The notes under the pieces were generated by a model. That model did no database searches and was not told the DNA's origin. It saw only the letters and a program-made list of their open reading frames with translations. Position numbers and translations under genes: made by a program. DNA of 64,000 nt from assembly GCF_021730395.1 (NCBI RefSeq), contig NC_069373.1, forward strand, positions 41,816,501-41,880,500, read 5' to 3'. Origin of the DNA: Mercenaria mercenaria. Taxonomy: Eukaryota; Mollusca; Bivalvia; Venerida; Veneridae. This document shows, piece after piece, positions 24,485 through 36,245 of this stretch; positions within the stretch are counted from its first letter, which is position 1; the number at the start of each line of letters is the position of its first letter.

Positions 24485-25324
24485 GAATTGTTCAGCTAAG
24501 TTAAAATTGCATCAATTTAAGAAGTGTACTTAGTTAAATTACGATAACTTTGCAAATGTAGTTAATTGAATTACAATTACAAATAACAAGCTTTTAAGTT
24601 AAACAAAATACTTTCTTCATTCACGTTACTTCTTTCTTAGATTCTTAATACCTAGTATTTTATCTGTACTGCTGGACGTGTTTGTTTTCATGATATCAGA
24701 GGCAAAAATGTTATTAAAGACGCCTCCATTTCACAAAATACTCTCTTAATCGAAATTGTCAGGTAGAAAAAAAAACTGAGTGAAAACTTTCTCTAAATGA
24801 AGAAGACGTTGATGGAAAAATCGACCTTCCGCAAGGTAATTCTGGGGCCTCTGAACTTGAGAAAAACACACAATTTCATTTTGTAAATACATAATATCAA
24901 AAGTATGACATGTACATGCGAAGATAACATTAATATCTCATACAGTTATCTTTAAAATTAGAGGTCATGTATCTTAATATAGATAAATTTCATCAACAAT
25001 ATCAACATTATCATTAACGTGTACATTGTTTGCGTCATATTATCTACATACAATGGCCAAATCGGGTGTCATATGCTGTGCACATGACGTTCGCGTACAG
25101 ACACATACCCGTACAATCGGCTGGTATGTTTACAGTTTCTGTGAGATGGGGATGAAAGTGAAAGTTTTGAACTGTTCTCTCACGAATCTGTCAACCGTTT
25201 GATGAATATCACTATCATTAAAAATCTTTGGATATTCCGTCACAATTGTGAGTATTCTATACTTACCACTATAGCTAATATTTTTATTGATTTTTTTAAG
25301 CATGTTTTCTTCGATGATTTGATA
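24485..25324. other. Spacer, nothing recognised
   Basis: AT-rich unique sequence between two LINE insertions. No exon or TIR found. Confidence 0.4.
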
Positions 25325-26725
25325 AATAATAATAATAATAATAATAACTTTATTTTCTGAAGGTGACATACTTAGTGTACAAATACAGATATTTTACAAC
25401 TTATTTCCAGTATGGCCTTCAACTGATATACATTCACACATACACACAATCATACAGTCAATTTATAATTTAACATTTATACAAAAATACACATATCAGA
25501 ATTACTTAAATTTTCTCGACAAACACGTCTTAAAGAAGTCTTAAATAAACGTAATATAACAATAACTATGTTTTAAAAGAATTACCATGCGTCACAAAGA
25601 TTATACATGACAATTAAGATACATACAAAAAAGAAAGTCTGTCCCATAAGATAATAAATAGTTCCAGATTTGAATAATAAGATAATATGAATATTATTAT
25701 TATTGGAAACGAATACAGTAACATCAATTCAACAAAATTCTTGTAATTGCAAAAATGAAAAAGATCTATAAATAAAAACTACTTATTTAAGATGTTTATA
25801 TCTGGTACTCCTCAGTTTCAAAATTCACAAAATAGAATTTTGAGATTTTTTATTACTTATTTCACGCATAAAGTCTTCCAATATTAATTTAAATGATAAC
25901 AAATGTCTTTTTCCAATACACTAGTCACTTGTCGCTTAATTAAAATTATATTTATTCATAACTACGGATGAAAGCAGTTATATTATTATTATGAAGTTTT
26001 ATGTAAGAATGAAGTGAATTCCATATGTGTGCAGCTTTGTAGCTAAATGTTTGTTTCAGGTAGTTCGTTTTAGGTTTAACAATAGAAAGATCCATGTTTT
26101 CGATTGAGCGCAGACTGTTATGATCATTATGAACAAAATGTAGTAAATCTGAAATGTATATAGGACAATCTCCTGTTTTACTTCTGTACACTAATAATGA
26201 AATATGGTATTTGCACCTGTTCTCAAAAGATAGAAGTTTTGAATTTCTTAATACTTCATCAAAGTTGCTACACTTTGATTTTGTAATTATTTTTATAGCG
26301 CGTCTCTGCAAAGATGTAATTTTATCAGTGTCCGATTTGTGACAAAGTCCCCAGACATTGCAACAATACTCCATGGTTGACATAATATATGCATTGTAAT
26401 ACAATAGTTTCATTTCATCTGTTAAGAAAAATGCAATTCTTCTAAGTAGAGCATTTTTTGAGTTTAGTTTATTGGCCACGGTACTAACGTGGGATTGCCA
26501 AGACAGAGTTTCATCGATCTATATACCTAGAACTTTCCGACACTTCACATTTTCAATGACCGAACCGTCTAAAATTAACTCAAGTTTTTTAGTATGTTTT
26601 TTTGACTCTAGTGCTCAATACCATACATTTTGTTTTTGAAGGATGAAGTGACATGTGATTTATTTTACACCAATTATGGACACTGTTTAGGCTATACTGA
26701 AGTTCAGACTGAATTTTTGTAATAC
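25325..26725 (-). mobile_element. Antisense LINE 3' fragment with (ATT)n tail
   Basis: Reading on minus from about 26725, the text gives HNWCKINHMSLHPSKTKCMV, then a decayed joint, then an open frame (26479-25952) with SWQSHVSTVANKLNSKNALL, LYYNAYIMSTMEYCCNVWG and LQRRAIKIITKSKC. These are the thumb and connection blocks of CR1/L2-type LINE RTs. The catalytic DD block is absent, so the copy is 5'-truncated. It ends TTCAGAAAATAAAG followed by (TTA)n at 25325-25352, a microsatellite-type LINE tail. No target duplication was found. Confidence 0.8.
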
Positions 26726-26743
26726 AGTCGAAAATATATATAT

Positions 26744-26877
26744 GGTGGAAAAATATATGAAATATACCTATCGAAAAATATTCAGTGCTAATATATTATT
26801 GAGTATGTTTCGGTAAGTATATTTTATATATTTCAACACTGAATATTTTTTTCGATAGGAACATTTTTTTTTTCACC
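26744..26877. repeat. Inverted repeat / foldback hairpin, about 53-bp arms
   Basis: The left arm (GGTGGAAAAATATATG ... CCTATCGAAAAATATTCAGT) pairs with the right arm (CACTGAATATTTTTTTCGAT ... TTTTTTTTTTCACC). The arms are imperfect, with a loop of roughly 30 bp. It may be a small foldback MITE next to the LINE 5' edge. Confidence 0.6.
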
Positions 26878-26879
26878 GG

Positions 26880-28399
26880 AGTACTTGCATCTAACTTTTT
26901 TGATGTTTCGTTTAATAGCAAAACGTCCAATTTTTTAAACGGCAAATGCAAATACGGTTAGAAAATATACAAATTAAAATTTAACAGCGTGGAAATTGAA
27001 AATAACGTGATAAATCCTAAATCTGTAACGAAATACATTTAAAGTCAGAACAGTAAAATAAAATTTAACAGCTTCTTTACAAATAGATGACATTTTACTT
27101 TTTTGTAAAAGGGTAAATTCATCATATCCTTCAACAAGTGAACATTTTACGAAAGGGTTTTCCTCGATCTGGAGTTCCCGGGTGAAAGTATTTCATGTTC
27201 CCCAACGGTTTAAAACAAATTATATATATTCGACGTTTTTCACTCAAAGAAATTTCCAGATGCATCTCACTCTTCTGTTTCATAATTCACTGAAAAAACG
27301 TGTAAATAAAATGTAGTTTCAGCCGCATGCAGATATAGACAAGGAATACATTCTAATGAAGAGCGGTTTGGTAACTTAATCTAGAAAAAAAATCCATTAT
27401 CAGCGTTTTGAATAATAAATAAATAACACGCACGTGTATTTATGAAAAGTACCAAAAGCAGAGAAGTTCGTTACTTCCAACCTTCTTAATTTTTGAAAAG
27501 AAACAATCAACTTTTTCCCCCGAGGTTACGAATATAAATTTATAACTGCAATAAATTAATAAATCAATTTGCCGAAATAGTGAGCTAAATTCAAGAATGT
27601 TACGTCCAAAGATACAAATCGTCCTTGAATTTCTTATATAATTATATGCATTAATTACATATGTATGTAAGAGTACATGCGTATCCTGCTATTATGTATA
27701 TAACAGATATCGTTGATAAAACGAAAGAAAATCAGGGCTGAAGATGCACTCGGAGACACATGAAAAGCAAAGTGAATGCGAATCCTGGGTGTTTGTAAGG
27801 ACGTTAATAGAAATCTTTATCCAGAGTTATTCATATTTTGGAGGAAAACTGTAATTTTGTTTATAATTTGAACCGAGTGTTCATTTACAAGCGAAAAAAA
27901 TAAACTGAAGCAAATTGAAATAACCTACTAATCAGCAACAATAGTATTTATTTATATGTGTGTTTATTTTAATGTGTTTTATGTACCCATGTATTGTATA
28001 TTATACTAGCAATAAAATATGATTAAATCAAAATCTATTAAACATCAATGACAAAATGATAAACAATTACACTCCGCCTCATACCTAACGCACACACTCC
28101 CGCTTCCAACGTACATAGTCAATTTCATGTTGCCCGGTTTTTATACACAAACAAATCTGGCTAAACTGGTAAATCTTCTTAACATGGCTCGATTTGATTT
28201 CCAGTTAAACAAAGAAGGAAATCAGGTTCTGTATATTCTGCTATAAACAACGGTTGACGCACGGACCGGTAAGAGAGCATTATGACGTCAATTATAACGT
28301 CAAATTGCCGCATGACGTCCGATACATTACTCCTCGAGTAAATTAAGTCCAGCATAATATTCATTAAAATATGTCAATGAGCATGTCAGAATGAAAACT
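26880..28399. other. AT-rich spacer upstream of CLN8
   Basis: No coding feature recognised. At about 27955-28028 the text ends GCAATAAAATATGATTAAATC, resembling the 3' end of the 122-bp LINE stub at 7945, so a second LINE stub is possible. A full TGACGTCA site lies at 28283-28290. Confidence 0.35.
28283..28290. promoter_or_regulatory. CRE palindrome upstream of CLN8
   Basis: TGACGTCA, with two further ACGTC/GACGTC half-sites within 40 bp (AACGTCAA and ATGACGTCCG), lies about 470 bp before the CLN8 start codon. It matches the CREB/ATF consensus; a role is inferred only. Confidence 0.35.
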
Positions 28400-28519
28400 A
28401 TCACGGCCTTCTTGTGATTCATCGTCTAATTTACCACGGTTCATCGTTCAGGTGCTTCAGTATTTATCTGTACTCTGAACAGTGGTAAATTAGACGATAA
28501 ACCACTCGAAGGCCTTGAT
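28400..28519. repeat. Strong hairpin (inverted repeat) just upstream of CLN8
   Basis: ATCACGGCCTTC ... ATCGTCTAATTTACCAC on the left pairs with GTGGTAAATTAGACGAT ... GAAGGCCTTGAT on the right. Arms are about 45 bp with a central uninterrupted 17-bp match, and the loop is about 26 bp. It lies about 240 bp before the CLN8 start codon. Confidence 0.8.
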
Positions 28520-28719
28520 TATTTGTTAATTAGTACATGTATATGTTTTAATTAACTTACAAAATGTTTAATGCAACGTTTGATAGAGTCTTGGATGTCG
28601 TCATTTTAACCTATCAGAGAGATTCTCGCTTCAAAGATTTGGCATGATAAAACATTTTAACAAGAAGTTCACGTAAACAGATGAAATCGCACTGTGTTCT
28701 AATCATGACCAAAATCTTA

Positions 28720-28736
28720 TATATTATCTTTTCAGA
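28720..28736 (+). promoter_or_regulatory. Probable 3' splice site ahead of the CLN8 coding exon
   Basis: TATATTATCTTTTCAG is a good pyrimidine tract plus AG, about 20 bp before ATG 28756. It implies a 5' UTR intron and argues against the upstream ATG at 28681, which would lie in the intron. Confidence 0.55.
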
Positions 28737-28755
28737 ACGAATACATAAAACAGCA

Positions 28756-29589
28756 ATGGTATTGGCAGAATCCATCCACCCTTCCCTGGCGGACTTTGAA
28801 TTCGAAACGACTTCGGTGAAATTAAAGTTGATCTTCTTCTCATTCGTATTTTTCTGCAGCGTTTATGTCATCTCCACAATTTTGTCAGCAGTGCTGAAGT
28901 CCTACCGAAATCTGAGAATGAAAGAGAAGATATTCTGGCACCTTGCTATCGTGAGAGCAGTGTACGGAATATTTTGTATAATCATAGGTATATGGGCGAT
29001 TTTTATCGACACGGAGTTAGAAAAGGATGTTGTGTTCGCTACTACGCCAACTAGTCATTTTGCCATGTCGATAACTGTCGGATTTTTCATATTTGAATGT
29101 TCAATGATAATGTGGTCTGATATATATTACAAACAATTTAATTTACTCCTCAATCTGCATCACTGGATATCTTTAATTGGATATTCCTTGTTGATATATT
29201 TGGGAAGTACGCACTATTTTGGTTGCCGCGGACTTATTCTCGAAATGAGTACTCCGTTCAGCTGCCTGTGTTGGACATTATTGAAATGCGACTTGGCGCA
29301 GACGTTCCTATGGAAAGCCAACCAGTTTCTTCTCGTCCACACTTTCCACCTCCGTTCCGTTGTAGAATGCGCTATGTGGTATAGTACTTACCTGAACTGG
29401 GACCGTATTTGGTCTGCCATGCCGACACCGATGTTTGTGTCATTCTACACACAGTTAGTGCTCGTAACCTTCATCATGACGCCCTATTGGACTTACAAGA
29501 AAACCGTTCAAATGGTCAATCCGGTAGACTGGAACTTTGAAGACACTAATAGGAATAAAACAGAGAATGGGGCCCTGAAGACGGAATAA
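28756..29589 (+). CDS. CLN8: CLN8 orthologue, TLC-domain ER cargo receptor
   Basis: The 277-residue product aligns along its length with vertebrate CLN8 (286 in human). Shared blocks are KEKIFWHLAIVRAVYGI (57-73), LEMSTPFSC (162-170), FLWKANQFLLVHTFH (184-198), the NWD of YLNWDRIW, and PYWTYKKTVQMVNPVDWNF (243-261). These span a TLC domain with several hydrophobic helices (about 24-46, 62-84, 102-120, 136-150, 227-243). CLN8 is known as an ER membrane receptor that loads newly made lysosomal enzymes into COPII carriers. I start at ATG 28756 (GCAATGG context) because a splice acceptor precedes it and the alignment begins here; an in-frame ATG at 28681 would add 25 residues. The coding region is uninterrupted, whereas the human gene divides it with an intron. 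The C-terminus (GALKTE) lacks the dilysine ER signal (KKRP) of human CLN8. A candidate AATAAA lies at 29999. Confidence 0.9.
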   Translation: MVLAESIHPSLADFEFETTSVKLKLIFFSFVFFCSVYVISTILSAVLKSYRNLRMKEKIFWHLAIVRAVYGIFCIIIGIWAIFIDTELEKDVVFATTPTSHFAMSITVGFFIFECSMIMWSDIYYKQFNLLLNLHHWISLIGYSLLIYLGSTHYFGCRGLILEMSTPFSCLCWTLLKCDLAQTFLWKANQFLLVHTFHLRSVVECAMWYSTYLNWDRIWSAMPTPMFVSFYTQLVLVTFIMTPYWTYKKTVQMVNPVDWNFEDTNRNKTENGALKTE

Positions 29590-32109
29590 TTAAAACAAAC
29601 ACCCGGAGGACATGTGCAATACTTAGTAGTCAATAATACATACTGAGATTACTTGCTGATCAGACACGTTTTAGAATTTCATTTTCTTAGAGATAAATTA
29701 GAGGCAGAAAACACCTATGAAATAAGTTAAATAAGAGGCAGAAAACACCTGTTAAATATGTACAAATGTTTCTCAATTTAGTTCCGACTCCAGGTATCTG
29801 TTAAGCAATGATACTTGATTAATGTATTGTCTTTCAGCTGAATGAGAAATAGATAAAACAACACGCAGTAATTGCCGCTTCATGGTCGTTATAAAAACGG
29901 TTTCTTTCAAAAGGTGTTTACTTGGCTATAGAACAATTCTGCCGCAAATTGAACTGCACAGAACAGTTGCAAATTATATTGAACGGCAAGTAAATCGTAA
30001 ATAAACGGGTAGTAAAAATATTTATTGTATTACAGACGCTAAGAGGCAGCAGACTCATTCCAAAATTAGATATTTTTCTCAACTTAATTTATCAATTTGA
30101 ACATGATAGGCCTATATGATAAATAATACATTTTTGTATAAACGGGTACATGTATCAGAAATTTGAATGTTTCTTTCTCTCTCTGCAAGTAAATCCTAGA
30201 CATATTGGCAAACGGTATTCCAAAAACTTAGAAAGAAGTTCTTGGTTTGGGACTGTTTAATTTACAGGGTTGTAGGTCTAATAGGAGTAGGGGGTTTGTT
30301 TAATGTGTGCGTTATTGGACAGGGTTTACACATGCATGAACACCAGAAAAATATCAATTCTTATTGTTCCAAGTAAACACGTTTCCGCACTGATTTTTCA
30401 TTTTGTAAAATAACATTGCTCTTCTCGCTAAAAATTTCGAAAACAAATTTTTATCAAATTTAATTCAAGATAGGAAATGAAATAACAAAGAAAATGAATA
30501 CCCACATTTACATGTTTGCTCCAGAAATAAAAAAAAAATGTATCACCATTTCTTCGAAAGTTAAGTGTTGATTCGGCTTTGATGCAACGCGCACAAAAAT
30601 CGAAGGGATTTGGAAAATATCTGCTCCTTCTACTTCTATACATTTCATTGAAGAAATAATATATTGCAGTACCACGTTTTTAATGGGAATACGCCTATGC
30701 AACATTTCTTATTAGAAAGAACTAGGTGAAACATTAACACTGACAAAAAAGTATTAAAATCGGACTACAGACAAAAACAGTTATAGCCATTTGAGTACCA
30801 CCCTATGTTATGAAACGGCAGCCATTTTGACACAGTTACATCATCATTCTTTCCTTATGTGGGCATTACCATATATGGAAAATCAGTGAGTAACAACTAA
30901 GAGAATAATATTTTGTGGGCCATAATATAATACGAACCTTTGCGTTTGTGTAAAGTTGTATACATTGTACATTGTTAGATCAACTTAAAGTTGTATACAT
31001 TGTTATTTCGATTCTAACATGTCTTTAACGTAAACAAGTACTAATGATGAAATCAAATAAGGAAGCAATATTTCATGTCACATATAGGCCTACTGCTCTA
31101 AATATAGTAGGTCGACGTGACGTCAACGCGTAAAATACGGGAAGTAACACGTCCCGCGTAATAACTTAGGAGTGCGTTGACGTCTAATGATTTATTTTGT
31201 GCGCGTAATAACCTATACAGTGTATGTGAATTAAATGTAAAACCATTCCGTTATATCATTTCGATTATGAAACGTCTTTTATATAAATTATTAGATCAAA
31301 TATAGTAGCATTCCTCGGTGCATGTAGGGCGCCAAATGACACGTCAGGGTGACGTCAGATTCCTGTGTTTTAACGGAAAATGTACATATTGGAATGATAC
31401 TTATTTCTCTATATTATTAGTATAAAATGTAGCTAGAAATACTGTTGTTAGTTTGTTGTTGGAAATAAAGTAAATAAAACAACGTAAACTGGTTTCTTCG
31501 TTACTGGCGTTGAAAAATAGTGGTCCTTCCTCCAAGATTGGAATGCAACTATTTCTCATTAATAATGATTTTCTAAAGCTTGTTAGCCTTGAAAACCTCT
31601 CTTCGAGATAAAGGCAGTCTTCCAGAATCAGTTGCGTATAAATTAGACAACAGACAGTCGTTTTTGTCTGCACTTTGTATCAACAACCTCGTTACACATT
31701 TGAATTCGAAGTCTAGCTCTAGTCCCGTCAGGGGAGGTAACTAGAGAGACTAGCTTTGCGATGAGTTTTCGATTTAGACTGTTTCATGTAATTTTGAACA
31801 GTATTGAATTTAAAGTTGTTTGATTTGGAGAGGTTGACTAACTCGAGAAATACCCCACATTTCGACGTTAAAAATACCAGCGTAATCTTAGTTAAACATG
31901 TGATGGGTTACATTGTAACGTGATAAATATGTTGATGAAGATAACCGAATTGATAGGCAGCGTATGAACTAATTTTGAAAATCTATGTTGTACACGTTTC
32001 TCCGATCTAGTCCAAGTATGGGTGCAAGTATACTTAAAAATATTTAAGTGATTCGAAATAGAGCGCTGTGATAATTAAACACTGAGCAATGCAAAGAACG
32101 AATTCTAAA
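29590..32109. other. CLN8 3' UTR and spacer
   Basis: AATAAA at 29999-30004 is a plausible CLN8 polyadenylation signal. The remainder is unique sequence with a short duplication (GAGGCAGAAAACACCT near 29701 and 29742), a doublet AAAGTTGTATACATTGT (30952 and 30987), a perfect CArG box CCATATATGG (30869-30878) and two TGACGTCA sites (31118 and 31350). No exon was recognised. Confidence 0.4.
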
Positions 32110-33370
32110 ACTGGTCTGATAAAACACGAAAGGCCCAAGTCTCTCCTCTTAGGAGGATGTAAAGCTTTTGACGTTGCTTCTGCTCAAGTTTGGTGAACAT
32201 CCATTAAGCGGTTCATTAAAATATAAAAAGTTGTTGACCAAAAAAATGCGCTGCTTTTATAGCAAACTTGAGACGTCCACAAGGGTGCTAGTAGCGTCAA
32301 GCTTGAGGCATCAAGTTCACGAGAAGTTTATTAAATGTTACTCTATTTTCGGCTCTGGTGACCCCTATTAGGGCTCTAGAAAAACCAATTGAACAAACTT
32401 GAGAGAGGTCCATGCAAGGATGCAACAAGAGAAGTTTGATGACGACCTATGAAGTGGCTCACGAGAAGGAATGGTTTGAAAGTTTTTCTGCTTCTAGTTC
32501 TTGCGGTAAAGATTTAAGAGACGACCATAAAAGGATGCTACGACGATCTGTCAATATTTTGGCTTTGGTTGACCCTAAAAAGGGCAAAGTTGGAACCATC
32601 TGGGTAACCTTGAGAGAGGCCATGCCAGGTTGCCACTGACCAAGGTTGGTAGAGCCATCATATGGTTCAAGAGAAGAGTTGTTGAAGATTTTGTTCTATT
32701 TTTTTTAGCTCTGGCAGCATATAAAAAGGGGCCAAAACAGAACCATTTGAACAAACTTGACAGGGGTCCGTACAAGAATGTTACAGACCAAGTTTGGTGA
32801 AGGTACACAATACAAAGATTTTTCAATGTTTAGGTCTGGCAGCCCCTGAAAGGGACCAAGCTGAACTACATTGTATTTGAACGAAGTTGAGAGAGATCCA
32901 TACCAGGACGCAACAGGTGAAGATCGTTCCAGTGGTTTATGAGCTGTTAAGTTTTTTTCTTTCTATTTTTAATTCTTGGTGATCCTTAAAAGGGCCAAGT
33001 AGAACATATTTGAACAAGTCTGAGAGGACCATAATAGGATGCATACAAAGTCTGGTGAAGATCTATCCCGTGGCTCATGAGAAAGTTGCTTTTTTAACTA
33101 TAAAAGGGGACGTTTTTTAAAGATCCTTCAAGTGGTTCTTGAGAATAAATTCTTTAAGCTCTAAAGAGGGGCAAGCAGAACACTTTGAACAAACTCGAGG
33201 TAAGTCCATGCCAGGATGCTACAGATACAGCTTGACCAGCAGTTTCAGAGAAGTTTTGGTAAAAATGTCGACACAAGACAACATACCTAGGACGATGGAT
33301 GCACGACAATGGACACCACATCATCCAGCTATACTAACAATTTAACCTGAACAAAGTTCAGATGAGCTAA
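32110..33370 (+). mobile_element. Helitron-like repeat H, diverged tandem units
   Basis: Diverged units of very roughly 190 bp share GAACAAACTTGAGAGAGGTC, AGTTTGGTGAA, GGTTCATGAGAA and AGCTCTGG. The end is a hairpin TGAAC-AAA-GTTCA followed by GATGAGCTAA (CTAA at 33367-33370), the 3' signature of the superfamily. The 5' end is not clear and may be truncated. Frames inside are not genes. Confidence 0.55.
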
Positions 33371-34440
33371 AAATAGCTAACACATTTATCATTCTTTTTA
33401 ATTTTATTTCATTACTGATTATTGGTCTACCTTTTAAACAAATACTCTTTTTATGAAAAATTCAAGTGAAAAATATAATGTAAAAATGTTGTTTTAGAGT
33501 GAAGTTATAACTACTTATTAGTACACAGAGGACATTCTGAATCGCTAAATAATCCTCTCATATCTAGGTTTTAAGTACCATTTTATTTCCAAAATATATA
33601 AAGAAGTTCTTGAAAAAATAAAATTCTTTTTAAAAAACCTGAAAAGTTGTGTCAGTGTGAAGTATTTCAAAAGGTGGAATGTAATTTTACAGTACTAAGT
33701 GATCACTGAACATTTAATATACTTGTTTCTGTAGAAAAACGCTTACCCAAAAATGATGTCACATTAACAAATCTTAATCCTGAAAAATATTCATTGCTTC
33801 CTGACATTAATGGTTTAAGAAGAGCATAGCTTGCTTAATCAGGAGTATTTTCAGCTTGAAATAGGTATATTTCTGCACTCAAATGGATGGTCAATAACAT
33901 TTTTGTTTGCAACATGGAGATTTTGTTTATAATATGTCTTTTAATCAGATCTGCTCTTTAAAGGAAAAACTGGTCCAGAATTAATTCCAGTCACCATTGC
34001 TACGGTATCTTTTAATCAAAATTATGTTTTACAATTTCAAATTATGTAACTGATATATTTTAACACTGGCATTTGTCACATTTCCTGACAATTCATGTTT
34101 AACCTATACACATAATGCAAGTTAACCTAGCTTGCTTCTTTACAGCACGAAAAATACATCCTTGAATAAATTCCATTAACTAACTCTACTTACAAGCAAA
34201 AAACACGTCAGAGTAGGGATTTACAAAACTGGCCTGTGCCTTAAACCGGCTAAAAATTTTTAGACTCAAGATGTGTAATGTCTGCTACAACAATATTCTA
34301 ATGAATTTTATTCTGTTTGTAATCTATTTCGTATTAAAGTGACACGCCTCCAGATCAACATCAAAAGCTCTTTTTTTGAAAACTGACAGCACTTTATACA
34401 AGACACCAAAAATGACAAAGTATTGTTAAAAGGACAATAC
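33371..34440. other. AT-rich spacer, nothing recognised
   Basis: No open frame, TIR or repeat could be assigned. Confidence 0.4.
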
Positions 34441-34444
34441 TTAA

Positions 34445-34614
34445 CCTTTAGCCTGCTGGCGGCAAGTGAATTGCATTTGCGATCCGTGCAGGCTGATCAT
34501 GGTCTGCGCTGTTCGCTATTCAGCCAGTAAATTTTCAGTGAACACCCCTTTGAATAATAAATGGCCCAAATTGAATGATGGACCAGTGCATTTTAGAAAT
34601 TTAGCAGGTAAAGA
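34445..34614. mobile_element. Short TTAA-flanked MITE
   Basis: TTAA at 34441-34444 and 34615-34618 flanks 170 bp. The left end is CCTTTAGCCTGCT and the right end, read inward, is TCTTTACCTGCT. It contains no frame. It belongs with the other TTAA elements of the window but has unrelated termini. Confidence 0.65.
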
Positions 34615-34787
34615 TTAATTTATAAGATACAAATTACAGCCAATGCCTTCTATTATCATGAAATTTCAACAGCGTGACAAGCACATTTGAGACTTTTCTA
34701 CATTTTTTGACTATGTGTGTAACTGTAGACGAAAAGTTCTTAAAATTCAAGAAAGCAATTCGAAAAAATCTATTGCAGTTACTCATA

Positions 34788-35794
34788 ACAAGAGCACCGC
34801 CTTGCGGGTGCTGACGCTCATCTGATTTTTTTTGTGTAATAGAAATATTGTCCTACCCATGATTTTCTAAGTCTAAAAAGGGCCATCATTCTTGCAAAAA
34901 GCAGGATAGAGTTATGTTTCTTGATGTACAGTGTCCACTTATGATGGTGAAAAACTGTTGCAAGTTTTAAAGCAATAGCTTTGATAGTTTATGAGAAAAG
35001 TTGACTTAAACATAATACTCAACCAAGAAAATGATTTTCTAAGTCCAAAAGGGGCAATAATTATTGCAAAAAGCAGGATGGAGTTATGTTGCTTGCTGTA
35101 CAGGGTCAGCTTATGATGGTGAACAAGTGTTGCAAGTTTCAAAGCAATAGCTTTGATAGTTTAAGAGAAAAGTTGACCTAAACATAAAACTTAACCAAGA
35201 AATCTGATATTTTCTAAGTCCAAAAGGGCCATAAATCTTGCAAAAAGCAGGACAGAGTTATGTTTCTTGCTATACAGGGTCAACTTATGATGGTGAACAA
35301 GTGTTGCAAGTTTTAAAGCAATAGCTTTGATAGTTTAGGATAAAAGCTGACCTAAACATAAAACTTAACCAAGAAAACTGATTTTCTAAGTCCAAAAGGG
35401 GCAATAAATCTTGCAAAAAGCAAGATGGAGTTATGTTTCTTGATGTACAGGGTCTGCTTATGATGGTGAACAAGTATTCCAAGTTTCAAAGCAATAGCTT
35501 TGATAGTTTAGGAGAAAAGTTGACCTAAACATAAAACTTAACCAAGAAATCTGATATTTCTAAGTACAAAAGGGGCCATAAATCTTGCAAAAAGCAAGAT
35601 GGAGTTATGTTTCTTGCTATACAGGGTCAGCTTATGATGGTGAACAAGTATTCCAAGTTTCAAAGCAATAGCTTTGATAGTTTAGGAGAAAAGCTGACCT
35701 AAACATAAAACTTAACCAGGCAACGCCGACGCCGACAACCGCTCAAGTGATGACAATAACTCATCATTTTTTTTCAAAAAATCAGATGAGCTAA
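34788..35794 (+). mobile_element. Helitron-like element, family B copy 2
   Basis: Same ends as copy 1: ACAAGAGCACCGCC hairpin start, GCTCATCTGATTTTTT repeat, and 3' hairpin ending AGATGAGCTAA. About 5.5 units of roughly 173 bp and a shortened (GCCGAC)n tract. Near-identical to 3235-4275 and 45989-47032, so the family moved recently. It ends 226 bp beyond the ATP6AP1 stop codon, just past that gene's likely poly(A) signal. Confidence 0.85.
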
Positions 35795-35837
35795 AAATTA
35801 AAAAATTGCCAACTTTCAATTGAACGCAGCTTTAAGA

Positions 35838-35843
35838 TTTATT
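35838..35843 (-). promoter_or_regulatory. Candidate ATP6AP1 poly(A) signal
   Basis: AATAAA on minus, about 180 bp downstream of the ATP6AP1 stop codon. It is the best hexamer before repeat B2. Confidence 0.45.
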
Positions 35844-36020
35844 TTCGAGGACTGACCTGTCTTAAGTGACAAACAAGTCCGGAAATCTACTCTCTTTTAC
35901 AATAATATTCAAACACTAGTTACTCGGATTTTTTTTTCTTGCTAAATTATGAATTAAGTTCAAAACAAATAAAAGTTGAATTGTCTATATATAGGAGCTG
36001 GACTAAAGCTTTTCTGAAGA

Positions 36021-36245
36021 CTACTCATTAACTGTCACGGTTATCGTCTTCCCTTTCGGATCGTCGAACCTGTCCATGGTCGTGATGTTGGAAATCATCG
36101 TGATTCCGTAGAACAGAATCGTGAGGAGAAGAAGCGTGGTGATTATACCCATCCAGATCGGAATTGTGAAGAACTCGACACAATCCCATACATCGTTGGT
36201 AAACTGTTGATCACTTGTGTTGTTGTAGGGGTTGAATGCTTCAAT
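36021..36245 (-). CDS. ATP6AP1: ATP6AP1 exon 9 (transmembrane helix and tail)
   Basis: Acceptor CCTTTCAG precedes ATTGAAGCATTC (IEAFN); the stop TAG is at 36021-36023. The 74 residues contain DVWDCVEFF, the IWMGIITTLLLLTILFYG helix and TMDRFDDPKG, the most conserved part of Ac45. Confidence 0.93.
   Translation of the reverse strand: MEAFNPYNNTSDQQFTNDVWDCVEFFTIPIWMGIITTLLLLTILFYGITMISNITTMDRFDDPKGKTITVTVNE

Noticed and set aside
25952-26479. Host gene on minus (175 residues)
   Set aside because: Sequence blocks are those of a LINE RT C-terminal region and a (TTA)n tail follows; a retroelement fragment, not a host gene.
28681-28755. Upstream ATG giving a 302-residue CLN8
   Set aside because: The extra 25 codons precede a good splice acceptor (TATCTTTTCAG) and have no match in the CLN8 N-terminus.
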